A stretch of DNA of 64,000 nt from Pediococcus ethanolidurans (GTDB taxonomy: Bacteria > Bacillota > Bacilli > Lactobacillales > Lactobacillaceae). Below, in pieces: positions 52,805 to 61,331 of this stretch (position 1 is its first letter; every line of letters begins with the position of its first letter). A program made the position numbers and the translations under genes. The stretch lies in contig NZ_JQBY01000012.1 of NCBI RefSeq assembly GCF_001437405.1, positions 1 through 64,000 of the forward strand, in the 5' to 3' direction. The notes below the pieces were generated by a model, which saw only the letters and a list, made by a program, of their open reading frames with translations, made no database searches and was not told the origin of the DNA.

Positions 52805-53617
52805 ATGAAAATTTTTGATACCGGTCATGGAAAAATTCATTATTATTTCAAAGAAGCCGCAAATAATTATCCAACCGTTTTGTTCTTTCAAGGTGCAACT
52901 GCAGCAAATTGTTATTTAGGATTTAAGAATATTATTACTGCGCTTCCTCAAAACTACGGAATATTAGCAATTGATCAATTAGGTTACGAAAAAAGTGATG
53001 TGACTAAGAGTGATCGTACTTTAAATCATATTATGGATGAAACGAAAGCTATTGTGGATTGTGAAAATTTAAAAAAGGTCATTTTGTTTGCCCACAGTTT
53101 GGGTGGTTTGTATGCGTTAGGTTATGTCAAAAAATATGTTGAACAGGTTGTTGCAGTTATTGGTGTGGAACCAGTAACCGGAACTGCTGATCAAGATGCC
53201 GATGCGTTTGCTGAGGCCGTTAAACAAGAGGCAAATGAAATTAGTCAAATGCGCGCTCATGGTGGTATTCCCGAAACAGATTTAAGAGAACATATTAATC
53301 CATATTTAGATAAAGAAGAGTATGACGCGCAATTAAAAATTTTTCGTGAAACGTTAGATAATTCCAATCAAGTTAATGAAGCAGAACATGCTAAAGAGTC
53401 AGTTCAGGCTATTAAGAATCAGTTAATTCCTGATAAAATTCCAGTTTTGTTATTTTCTCGCCCGGCCAGAAGTTCGGAATATGAAAATTCAGAATTCAAA
53501 AATATTAATGAGCAAACTAGAATTTGCTATTGTGGAAATTCTCATTTTCTTCATTAGACAGAGAGCAAACGAGTTATTTCAGAAACTAATCACTTTTTAA
53601 AACAAATTGAGAATTAA
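52805..53617 (+). pseudogene. alpha/beta hydrolase with in-frame amber stop near the C-terminus
   Basis: The ATG at 52805 (TGGGGA at 8 bp) opens a hydrolase with Ser98 in FAHSLGG and His247 in GNSHFLH. A TAG at 53555-53557 stops translation at 250 residues, but the same frame stays open for a further 19 codons (TESKRVISETNHFLKQ and so on) to TAA at 53615. A typical relative would continue there, and the codon before divergence looks like CAG turned into TAG. So the final helix is missing in the 250-residue product; the catalytic His is retained, and partial function is possible. Family otherwise unassigned; substrate unknown. Confidence 0.75.
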
Positions 53618-53711
53618 TCCTTCGGTTATAAAACTTTTATTCTAAATTAGTTGAAAACGATTTCTACCTTGCTTATGATGAAACTAACAACTTAAGAAGG
53701 AGATCGTTAAA

Positions 53712-54752
53712 ATGACTTTGAAAATGGCAATTATTGGCTTTGGAAAAAGTGCAAATCGTTATCACTTACCTTACTTAAAACATCGAAAAAATATTGAAGT
53801 GAAATACATCTATAATCATCAACGACATCCCGAACGAGAGACAAATTATCAAGGAATGGGGATTACCTTTACAACTGATTTGGATCAAGTCTTAAATGAC
53901 GATGAAATTCAATTGATTACCATTTGTACACCAGCTGATACGCATTTTGACTTTGCCAAACAAGTGTTAAACCACGGAAAGAATGTTTTGGTAGAAAAAC
54001 CATTTTGTAAAACGGCAACTGAAACAAAACAATTATTGGATTTAGCTAAGCAAAAACATCTAATTGCCATGCCATACCAAAATCGACGTTTTGACAGTGA
54101 TTATTTAACTTTGAAAGAAGTTTTAAATCGCGGATATGTGGGTGAACCATTGGAAATTGAGTCTCATCTGGATAAATATCGTCCTGATAACAGTGTGCAT
54201 ACCGGTGACAAAATTAACGGAACTTTTTATGGATTAGGTATTCATATGCTTGATCAAATGTTAGCTTTGTTTGGGAAACCACAATCTGTTGCGTACGATA
54301 TTAGAACAATTCAGAATTCAAAAAGTACCCTTGACGATTATTATCAGATGGATTTGCACTATGGCAAGTTAAAGGTGACGGTTAAGACTGATCCACTAGT
54401 CGCATTGCCTAATCCACGTTTTATTTTACATGGCACAACTGGTTCTTATGTGAAATATGATATTGATCAGCAGGAAAATGACCTTAAATTAGGAATTATG
54501 CCAGGTGATCGTAATTTTGGAATTGATACACCTGATAAATACGGACGAGTGAAATATCATAACCAAAACGGTGATTGGATTACAAAACAAATTCCTTCTC
54601 TACAAGGCGATTACGGTCGTATTTATGACTCACTTTATGACAGTATTATCAATGGTAAAGAAAAGTTGATCACTGATGAAGAAACCTTATGGGACATTGA
54701 AATATTAGAAAGTGGTATTCAACAACCAACGCCAAGTGTGGTTCATTTTTAG
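53712..54752 (+). CDS. Gfo/Idh/MocA-family oxidoreductase
   Basis: A 346-residue NAD(P)-dependent oxidoreductase. Rossmann start LKMAIIGFGKSANRYHLPYL, ITICTPADTHFDFAKQVLNHGKNVLVEKPF with the conserved EKP, and a central ESHLDKYRPD region as in other members; C-terminal beta-sheet domain. The fold oxidises sugars or inositols; exact substrate unknown. Start follows AGAAGGAGAT. It is transcribed convergently with the small minus-strand gene, overlapping it by 4 bp. Confidence 0.88.
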   Translation: MTLKMAIIGFGKSANRYHLPYLKHRKNIEVKYIYNHQRHPERETNYQGMGITFTTDLDQVLNDDEIQLITICTPADTHFDFAKQVLNHGKNVLVEKPFCKTATETKQLLDLAKQKHLIAMPYQNRRFDSDYLTLKEVLNRGYVGEPLEIESHLDKYRPDNSVHTGDKINGTFYGLGIHMLDQMLALFGKPQSVAYDIRTIQNSKSTLDDYYQMDLHYGKLKVTVKTDPLVALPNPRFILHGTTGSYVKYDIDQQENDLKLGIMPGDRNFGIDTPDKYGRVKYHNQNGDWITKQIPSLQGDYGRIYDSLYDSIINGKEKLITDEETLWDIEILESGIQQPTPSVVHF

Positions 54753-55009
54753 GCGGAATGTGACATGAATTGATTAACTCCTTTTGCCTGAATCATAAAC
54801 TTATTTACAATAAATTGATGTCGTTTGTTGTAGTGACCGTATACTGCAATTTGTGCGTTAGGTTCAGCGAGTGCTAAGAAGTTTAGAGCGTGTTGGTGAA
54901 TTAAACAGTTAACTTTTGCTTCATGATTATCGGTTAGTTCAAAACGCACAAGTGGGGTCAAATTGAGCACCTTAATTGATGATGTAATTTTTCCAGATAA
55001 ATTTATCAT
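54749..55009 (-). CDS. small OB-fold-like hypothetical protein
   Basis: An 86-residue soluble protein that I do not recognise by family. It has alternating beta-like stretches (SGKITSSIKVL, LVRFELTDN, AQIAVYGHYNK, QFIVNKFMIQ) that resemble a small OB fold such as single-strand binding proteins. The ATG at 55009 has AAGGAG at 9 bp; an in-frame ATG 27 bp upstream does not. Its 3' end overlaps the Gfo/Idh gene end by 4 bp. Function unknown. Confidence 0.6.
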   Translation of the reverse strand: MINLSGKITSSIKVLNLTPLVRFELTDNHEAKVNCLIHQHALNFLALAEPNAQIAVYGHYNKRHQFIVNKFMIQAKGVNQFMSHSA

Positions 55010-55145
55010 ACAACTCATCTCCTTGTTTAAAATCATTGTACGAACATGTGTTCTTTTTGTAAAGTCTATTTTGAGAATTTTTATGAACAGTTTTCTTTAC
55101 TTATTTTCTTATAGTCATCATAATTAAATTGAAAGGGTGATGACG

Positions 55146-55469
55146 ATGGAGCTGCAAAGTGAAATTTATCAAAATCGAAGACAACTGAAGTTATCTCAAG
55201 CAGATTTGGCAGAACGAATGGGTGTTAGTGAAGCTACCATTAATCAATGGGAACAAGGTGAAAAATATCCAACGGTGGAAAATTTGATTGATTTGAGTAA
55301 TATTTTTGAAATTACGTTGGATCAATTAATTCGTGGAACAGAACAGACTGTTCATAATAAAGAAATGACACAACAACATTTAAACGGTTGGGATTTTCTG
55401 GCCCGCTACTGGTGGTTAATTTTTGCGGTTGGCGGATTTTTATTCTGGATTTTAAGTCGATTTTCGTAA
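55146..55469 (+). CDS. XRE-type HTH regulator with C-terminal TM helix
   Basis: A 107-residue protein: Cro/CI helix-turn-helix (about 10-60, LSQADLAERMGVSEATINQWEQGEKYPTVENL) followed by a short linker and one hydrophobic helix (about 85-104). It may act as a membrane-tethered regulator, a common arrangement in Firmicutes. ATG at 55146 preferred over 55137 because AAAGGG lies 9-10 bp upstream. Targets unknown. Confidence 0.82.
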   Translation: MELQSEIYQNRRQLKLSQADLAERMGVSEATINQWEQGEKYPTVENLIDLSNIFEITLDQLIRGTEQTVHNKEMTQQHLNGWDFLARYWWLIFAVGGFLFWILSRFS

Positions 55470-55524
55470 TAAAAAAATGGTTAAATGTTAGTTTGCTACA
55501 ATTAAAAACTTATCAACACAAGTG

Positions 55525-55561
55525 TGAGGATGAAAAACTTGATTTTTTTCATCCTCTTTAA
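55525..55561. terminator. terminator after the XRE gene
   Basis: GAGGATGAAAAA pairs perfectly with TTTTTCATCCTC around a 5-7-base loop, followed by TTTAATTT. It lies 55 bp after the stop. Confidence 0.85.
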
Positions 55562-55714
55562 TTTGATCTAATCATTTCTATATTTTTGTTAACAAAGATT
55601 AAAATGCACTTAAGAGCAGCTACATTTTGTAAACTACTATTGATTGCGTAACTTATTTCTCTTATTATGGAAACATGTAACATGCTATGGAAACTCAGGG
55701 GAGAGAAGAAATCC

Positions 55715-56560
55715 ATGATAAATACACTTTTACTTTTAATTATTGTCGGTCTCGCAGCCGGCATTTTCGGAGCCATTTTTGGAATCGGTGGCGGTATGAT
55801 CGTCACCCCAGTCTTAACTCTTTTAATGGGTCTCGACATTAAATACGCTATTGGCGCCAGTATTATTTCTGTAATTGCAACTAGTTCTGGTGCAACGGTG
55901 GCGTATTTGAAAGATGACATGCTTAATTTACGGGTAGCGATGTTTCTAGAAATTGCGACAACCATTGGGGCAATTGCAGGGGCAATCTTAACGGGTGTGT
56001 TGCCATCCGCAGTTTTATACGTTTTATTTGGTGCATTACTTTTATTTTCGGCTTGGAATATGTATCGTAAAATGCGTGCGGGCAAAGAAAAAACAGAAGC
56101 GATTCAACCAGATTCTTTGTCAACGAAGCTTAAACTAAATGGCAGCTACTATGATAATGCGGTTGATAAAAAAATTGATTATCAAGTCTCTAATGTGCCT
56201 GGTGGTTTTACGATGATGTTGGGTGCTGGTTTGGCAAGTGGCTTACTGGGTATCGGCAGCGGAGCCTTTAAGGTGATTGCGATGGACACGATTATGAAAA
56301 TGCCATTGAAACCTTCAAGTGCAACCAGTAACCTCATGATGGGCGTTACTGCGGCTGCTAGTGCCACGGTTTATTTCTTTAATGGTTCCATCAAACCAGA
56401 AATTGCGGCACCACTAGCGCTTGGCATTTTGGTGGGGGCGTTGCTAGGGTCCAAAATTATGAAACACTTACGGGCGCGAGTTTTGCGAATGATTTTTATT
56501 CCAGTTTTGTTTTATATCGGCCTGCAGATGTTTCTTAAAGGATTTGGGGTGACAATCTAA
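55715..56560 (+). CDS. TauE/SafE-family permease (sulfite/organosulfonate exporter type)
   Basis: A 281-residue membrane protein with 7-8 hydrophobic segments. Repeat halves carry GAIFGIGGGMIVTPVLT near the N-terminus and GLLGIGSGAFKV in the second half, the signature of TauE/SafE (DUF81). Members export sulfite, sulfoacetate or similar anions. Start ATG at 55715 has GGGGAGAGAAG; the in-frame ATG at 55667 lacks a site. Overlaps the next gene by one base (TAATG). Possible link to the sulfur genes at 10.6 kb is inference only. Confidence 0.88.
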   Translation: MINTLLLLIIVGLAAGIFGAIFGIGGGMIVTPVLTLLMGLDIKYAIGASIISVIATSSGATVAYLKDDMLNLRVAMFLEIATTIGAIAGAILTGVLPSAVLYVLFGALLLFSAWNMYRKMRAGKEKTEAIQPDSLSTKLKLNGSYYDNAVDKKIDYQVSNVPGGFTMMLGAGLASGLLGIGSGAFKVIAMDTIMKMPLKPSSATSNLMMGVTAAASATVYFFNGSIKPEIAAPLALGILVGALLGSKIMKHLRARVLRMIFIPVLFYIGLQMFLKGFGVTI

Positions 56561-56961
56561 TGGCACAAAATAAACAGCCGGAAACAGCTGAAGAATTAAA
56601 AAAAATGGAAGAAATGAATCAAATCGAGTTAATTATTGGTCAAGTTCTTCGAATTGGGGTTCTAATTTCAGCTGCCGTTATATTAGTTGGTGTTTTGTTG
56701 ATCGTGTTTACTGGGCAAACCGGGTATTCAGCTAAGGTTTATCCAACAACCGTTAATGCAATCGCAAGTGGAATTGTTGCACTGAAACCATTTGCCATTG
56801 TGATGTTAGGACTGTTTTTATTGATCCTAACACCTGTATTACGGGTAGTAGTTTCCATTTATGCGTTTGCTAAAGAACGAGATCATTTATACGTGTGGAT
56901 TACGACGTTTGTGTTAGTCATTTTACTAATTGGAATGTGGATTGGTTATTTGGGCAAGTAG
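56560..56961 (+). CDS. DUF1634 membrane protein, partner of TauE/SafE
   Basis: A 133-residue protein with three hydrophobic segments (about 28-50, 74-100, 112-130) after a charged N-terminus. It matches DUF1634, commonly encoded directly after a TauE/SafE permease. The start codon overlaps the stop of that permease by one base, indicating coupling. Function unknown, likely an accessory subunit. Confidence 0.82.
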   Translation: MAQNKQPETAEELKKMEEMNQIELIIGQVLRIGVLISAAVILVGVLLIVFTGQTGYSAKVYPTTVNAIASGIVALKPFAIVMLGLFLLILTPVLRVVVSIYAFAKERDHLYVWITTFVLVILLIGMWIGYLGK

Positions 56962-56966
56962 GTTAA

Positions 56967-57647
56967 CTATTTGTTATGTTCGCGATAAACAAGTAACCAG
57001 GCATAGGCAATTTCAACCATGGCCAAAAGTAAAGCAGCAAACCAAATAGTTTGAACATGGAAAAATTTTTGTAGAATTGCTGATACCATGGCTCCGCATG
57101 CAAATCCTAAAACGAGTTCAAAATAAATAATGGCTGTTTTGCTTTCTAATTTATTTCGGTTAATTAACGATTGACTTAAAGCAAGAACGGCCTTTTTTAA
57201 ATTTCCAGTTGAAAAAACATTGTTGTACCCGTGTCCTTCAATTTCGCTAAAAGCTACATTTTGAACGGCCATGCTATAAGCTAAAACAGGCACAATAAAA
57301 ATATTGGGAATCGTTAAAGGCAAACAACCAACAATTGCACAGACTAAAATACCTGGTAAAAGCGTTGTTAATCGCCAATAATGAGAAAAACTCAATTTTT
57401 TGTGTAATAGAGGAACGGTGGCGACTCCCAAAGAAAAGCCGATAATGGTGCTGATTTTAGTAAAAACGCCGGGTAAATTATGATTAGCAATATCAACGCT
57501 TAGAAAAATAATATTACCGGTTTGACCAGCAGCTAACACACCACCGCGTTGAATAAACGTGTAGGCGTCAATAAAACCGCCGATAAAAGTTAAAATAACG
57601 GCAATTTCACGGAGTTGATAAAGATTTGGTCTTCGAAAATTTTGCAT
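56967..57647 (-). CDS. DUF1275 (YoaK-type) membrane protein
   Basis: A 226-residue membrane protein with about six hydrophobic segments. GFIDAYTFIQRGGVLAAGQTGNIIFLS is the DUF1275 landmark. The start at 57647 follows TCGAGG; an in-frame ATG 102 bp upstream falls in the region of a -10 box and terminator-like hairpin, so is unlikely. Function unknown; the family is annotated as putative transporters. It is convergent with the TauE/DUF1634 pair with only 5 bp between. Confidence 0.87.
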   Translation of the reverse strand: MQNFRRPNLYQLREIAVILTFIGGFIDAYTFIQRGGVLAAGQTGNIIFLSVDIANHNLPGVFTKISTIIGFSLGVATVPLLHKKLSFSHYWRLTTLLPGILVCAIVGCLPLTIPNIFIVPVLAYSMAVQNVAFSEIEGHGYNNVFSTGNLKKAVLALSQSLINRNKLESKTAIIYFELVLGFACGAMVSAILQKFFHVQTIWFAALLLAMVEIAYAWLLVYREHNK

Positions 57648-57710
57648 GATTGAGCCTCGATTAAAAATGAATTTCAAAGCTAGTTTAGCATAAAAAAGCC
57701 AATAAAATGG

Positions 57711-57790
57711 TATAATAAAATTCCTTGGCAGGGGAAACATTGGGTACATAGCAAGTTATCGTGAAGCATTCGATAACTTGTTTTTATTTT
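57711..57790 (+). ncRNA. putative short transcript (sRNA candidate)
   Basis: A consensus TATAAT (57711-57716) is followed about 36-70 bp downstream by a perfect hairpin, AAGTTATCG against CGATAACTT, and TTTTTATTTT (57762-57790). No open reading frame lies between. Together they would give a transcript of about 65-70 nt. The hairpin has T's only on the plus strand, where no upstream gene needs a terminator. A -35 is not convincing. The region overlaps the leader of the minus-strand DUF1275 gene. Confidence 0.35.
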
Positions 57791-57796
57791 AGAGTC

Positions 57797-58090
57797 AAAG
57801 GTTGAAACTATCAAAGCGACTTCAATAACTGTTGTTAAACGACGTCGCCTTCAAAAAATAGTCTAACTGCCGTCCTGCGGCTCACTTGGTCTGGAACGGG
57901 GTGGGCACGATTTGAAGCCAAGAGGAACACTTGTCTTCAAACTCGGCCTTATCCTAAGTAATAAATTACTAAGGATAACTTCACCCCTGAGACCAATCGC
58001 CTCCGGACTAAGAACGTTTGATGTTTCAATAATGCTCAGTAACGCTTTGGTATCAGGTAATTGGATACGATTTCGTGCTTTCAACCTTTA
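57797..58090. repeat. modular repeat element, copy D
   Basis: About 290 bp with short inverted ends (AAAGGTTGAAA and TTTCAACCTTT). It starts like the right half of copy B read in reverse (CTGCCGTCCTGCGGCTCA and GGAACGGGGTGGGCACGA), then carries the B segment from about 46030 to 46110 inverted (GACCAATCGCCTCCG, AACGTTTGATG). No transposase. Two ORFs of 65-73 codons on both strands are shadows. Confidence 0.85.
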
Positions 58091-58133
58091 TTTTAGAATA
58101 GTAATGTGAATTGAGAAAAGGAAGTTAAGAATA

Positions 58134-58523
58134 ATGAATAAAGAACCAACATTAACCTATAACATTGGTGTAGAAGCCACCTTAGCGGTCATTAATGGAA
58201 AGTGGAAGGCAATTATTTTATGCCATTTAAAACGACAATCCATGCGAAACGGTGAGTTCTTAAAAGTCATTCCCAACATTACCCAAAAAGTTTTAACACA
58301 ACAATTACGTGAATTGGAACATGATGAGATTATTCATCGAGAAGTTTTTCCGGAAATTCCACCAAGAGTTGAATACTGCTTAACGGATTATGGAAAAACG
58401 TTGGCAAATTTGACGGACGAAATGTGCCATTGGGGTGAACGTCATATTGAACGCCAGAGAAAAGCAGGCCAAAAAATTAATTTATTAGATACACAAAGTC
58501 CGTTTTACCAAAAGGCACTTTAA
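58134..58523 (+). CDS. HxlR-family regulator
   Basis: A 129-residue winged-helix protein of the HxlR family: NGKWKAIILCHLKRQSMRNGEFLKVIPNITQKVLTQQLRELEHDEIIHREVF contains the HTH and wing, and VEYCLTDYGKTL follows. HxlR regulators often use cysteines to sense aldehydes or oxidants; Cys residues sit in the first helix and wing. The MFS gene 103 bp downstream on the same strand is its likely target. Confidence 0.9.
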   Translation: MNKEPTLTYNIGVEATLAVINGKWKAIILCHLKRQSMRNGEFLKVIPNITQKVLTQQLRELEHDEIIHREVFPEIPPRVEYCLTDYGKTLANLTDEMCHWGERHIERQRKAGQKINLLDTQSPFYQKAL

Positions 58524-58626
58524 TTCATACTTTCAGGTAACTATCTAACCAGAAAGTGCGTACTTGTGGACCAATTTGTAACCTCTATAATAAAATCTTG
58601 CGACATAATTTTTGGGAGGTTATCAA

Positions 58627-59802
58627 ATGACAGAAAAACAAGATCAACATGCAACATTAATTCTTTGGTCACTGGCAATCAGTGCGTTTGCCATTGGGTC
58701 AACCGAATTTATTAGTGTTGGCCTGCTACCTTTGTTGGTAAGCCAATTTAAAATTTCTTTAGCCATGGCTAGTTTGACAGTTTCAGGATATGCATTTGGT
58801 GTTATGATCGGTGCACCCGTTTTGACAATTTTGACGGCGCGGTGGAATCGTCATACGTTGATGGTTGGAATTATGATAGTTTTTATACTAGGTAATTTAA
58901 TAGCAGCAAGTGCGCAAAACTTTGTTTGGTTGCTATTTGGGCGCCTAATTGCGGCCGTCATTCACGGATTATTTATGTCAGTCTCTAGTGTGATTGCCGC
59001 AGATGTGGTGGCGCCGTCTAAACGAGCAAGTGCAATTGCGATGATATTTACCGGTTTAACCGTAGCAACGGTTACCGGAGTTCCTCTGGGGACTTTTATA
59101 GGTCAGCATTTTGGTTGGCGGTTCTCTTTCTTATTTTTAGCACTAATCGGGTTGGCTAGTCTCTTGGCAACTTGGATCCTAATTCCACGAAATTTACCGG
59201 TTGGCAAAGCAATTCAGTTGAAAAATATTGGCCGTTTGATTGCTGATAAGAAAATTTTATTGGCATTGTTATTAACTGTTTTTGGATACGGAAGTACCTT
59301 TACGAGTTATACGTACATTAGTCCAATTATGACGGGATTGATGCATTTTCAGGCCAGCACGGTTGTCATTATTTTAATTGTTTATGGGTTGATGGTGGCA
59401 ATTGGCAACACAGTTGGTGGACGCTTTGCTAATCAAAATCCACTAACAGGGTTGTTATGGATGTTTGCCTTTTTGACTGTTGTGCAATTTTTGCTGGGGA
59501 TGTTTATTAATTTTAAATGGTTAGGATTAATAATGGTATTATTTTTAGGATTGTTCGCCTTCATGAATGTTCCGGGTGAACAGTTAGTTATCGTTCAGTT
59601 GGCTGAACAAGATCATCCAGAAGATATTGGCTTAGCTTCCGCCTTAAACATTTCAGCCTTTAATATTGGTATTATGATCGGCTCAGGTTTAGGAAGTCAA
59701 ATCGTGGAAACTACTGGACTAGCAATGACACCGTACGTGGGTGTATTGATGGGCGTTTTAGCTATTGGTCTGACTTGGATACTGAAACGCGTAGTTAAAT
59801 AA
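58627..59802 (+). CDS. MFS transporter, DHA1 type
   Basis: A 391-residue 12-TM permease with the DHA1 pattern: LAISAFAIGSTEFISVGLLPLL in TM1, APVLTILTARWNRHTLMVG with motif A between TM2 and 3, and GVPLGTFIGQHFGWRFSF in TM5 (motif C-like). It resembles the YdhP/AraJ efflux group. ATG at 58627 has GGGAGG at 8 bp. Probably controlled by the HxlR gene upstream. Substrate unknown. Confidence 0.9.
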   Translation: MTEKQDQHATLILWSLAISAFAIGSTEFISVGLLPLLVSQFKISLAMASLTVSGYAFGVMIGAPVLTILTARWNRHTLMVGIMIVFILGNLIAASAQNFVWLLFGRLIAAVIHGLFMSVSSVIAADVVAPSKRASAIAMIFTGLTVATVTGVPLGTFIGQHFGWRFSFLFLALIGLASLLATWILIPRNLPVGKAIQLKNIGRLIADKKILLALLLTVFGYGSTFTSYTYISPIMTGLMHFQASTVVIILIVYGLMVAIGNTVGGRFANQNPLTGLLWMFAFLTVVQFLLGMFINFKWLGLIMVLFLGLFAFMNVPGEQLVIVQLAEQDHPEDIGLASALNISAFNIGIMIGSGLGSQIVETTGLAMTPYVGVLMGVLAIGLTWILKRVVK

Positions 59803-59883
59803 TAAAATAAATATTTTAAAAACTAACTTTTGAAAAATGCACGGAATTTAAATGTTTTTCTAACCCCTGTTTTGATTTGCCGT

Positions 59884-59889
59884 TATAAT
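59884..59889 (+). promoter_or_regulatory. -10 box of the GH8 gene
   Basis: Consensus TATAAT 33 bp before the TTG start; no convincing -35 is seen. Confidence 0.4.
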
Positions 59890-59922
59890 AAAGCCAAATG
59901 GTTAATCAAGGGGGTAAAACAG

Positions 59923-61053
59923 TTGAAACAAAAGAAGGTTTGGTTGGGCCTTTTAGGAATAGTGATTGTGTTTGGGATTGGGATAGCATTAGTGAATCTT
60001 AAATCGCAACCTGCTCAGGCAAAGACGAGTCAAGCGGTTATTTTGTATAATCAATGGAAAAAAGCTTATGTAGGCGGAAAAAGTCAAAAATATGTTAAAA
60101 ATAACAATGGTTCCGGAGCGACCTATGCTACTTCAGAAGGTCAAGGTTATGGCATGTTGGCAACAGTTTTAGCTGCAAAAAAGGGAGCTAATACTCATAC
60201 AACGTTTAATCAAATGTATGCTTATTATCGTGCACATCGAATTTCCAGTAAGGATGCTTTAATGACCTGGCGGCAGACCAGTCGTTCGGGGAAATTAAAG
60301 AGTGTCGGTTCAGAAAAAAATAGTGCAACCGATGGTGATCTTGATATTGCCTACTCCTTAATTTTAGCTGACAAAAAGTGAGGTAGTAAGAAAACTAACT
60401 ACAAGGCTGCTGCGAAAACATTGTTAAAAGCGATTAAGCAACACGAAATTAATACAACAACTTACCTACCAAAAATGGGCAATTGGGTCACTAGTAGCTA
60501 TGATAAGAGTAAATTGCGAACTTCTGATTTAATGACGGGTTACTTTAAGACCTTTGCGACGTATACGAAGGATGCTACTTGGAAAAAGGTGGCTAACCAA
60601 AGTCAAATTGCGGTTAAGAAATTAAGTGCACGGCATAAATCGGGATTGTTCCCTGACTTTATCAAAGTGACTGGAAAGAGTCTCAAGCTTTCAGCCTTCA
60701 AAGCCTATCAAATTGAGAGTGCACGAGATGACCAGTACGGCTATAATGCTTGTCGAGTACCGTGGCGATTGGCACAAACATACAAGATCAGTAAGGATAG
60801 TACCACTAAAAACGCGTTAAAAAAGCAGTTGAATTTCTTTAACAAACGAAAAAAGGTAACAGCTGTCTATACTTTGACTGGTAAGGCAGTTAATCGCTAT
60901 ACAAATACAGCGTTCACGGCACCAGTTAATTTTGCGGCGAAGACAATGAAGTATACAAGCTTACAAAAGAGAACTGCTAAACAGTTACCGAAAAAAATCG
61001 AGAAGAAAAACTACTTTTCAGCTTCACTCGAAGTCGTTACTGCACTGGAATAG
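59923..61053 (+). pseudogene. secreted GH8 glycosidase interrupted by an in-frame TGA
   Basis: A TTG at 59923 follows AAGGGGG and opens a secreted protein (basic N-terminus, hydrophobic 6-25, cut near AQA-KT). Residue Glu72 in SEGQGYGML and Asp139/141 in TDGDLDIAYSLIL are the GH8 catalytic pattern (cellulase/chitosanase/lichenase type). A TGA at 60379-60381 (codon 153) stops it right after LILADKK; the frame then stays open for 223 more codons with GH8 sequence (YLPKMGNWVTSS, RDDQYGYNACRVPWRLA). The TGA probably replaced TGG (Trp), common at this place in GH8. Without readthrough the enzyme is inactive. Neither the substrate nor a start by homology can be fixed by eye. Confidence 0.82.
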
Positions 61054-61061
61054 TAATTAAC

Positions 61062-61098
61062 AGAATTATGACAAGCAAATTGTTGTAATTCTTTTTTT
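61062..61098 (+). terminator. terminator after the GH8 pseudogene
   Basis: AGAATTA(TGACAA) pairs with (TTGTTG)TAATTCT around a short loop, followed by seven T's. Confidence 0.75.
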
Positions 61099-61227
61099 GT
61101 CTCATAAAATGATAAGGTTTTCATGTAAATAAAAAAGTTTGTGACCTTAACAAGCGTGATACAGGGATTCTGATTAACAGATTAGAAAATTAACCAAAAA
61201 AGTAATACACAAATGGATGTAAAAGGA

Positions 61228-61274
61228 CTACTATATATAGTATACGATTGAGATGAAATCACAACAGGTTGTGT
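61228..61274. promoter_or_regulatory. tandem NrdR boxes upstream of nrdD
   Basis: Box 1 at 61228-61243 (CTACTATATATAGTAT) matches ACACWATATATWGTGT at about 13 of 16 positions; box 2 at 61259-61274 (TCACAACAGGTTGTGT) at about 12. Their starts are 31 bp apart, the three-helical-turn spacing known for NrdR pairs. They lie about 60-105 bp upstream of nrdD. NrdR, the ATP/dATP-sensing repressor, would control the reductase genes. Confidence 0.8.
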
Positions 61275-61331
61275 TATTTCACTTGCTAAAACACAATAAT
61301 AGATAAAATATAAAGCGGTAGGAGGTACAAT

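Noticed and set aside
53555-60381. Recoding of TAG or TGA as an amino acid
   Set aside because: All other genes use these as normal stops, and no selenocysteine or pyrrolysine signal is visible.
61101-61230. A Rex-type site upstream of nrdD (TTGTGACCTTAACAA)
   Set aside because: Half-site spacing is shorter than the 18-bp Rex consensus.
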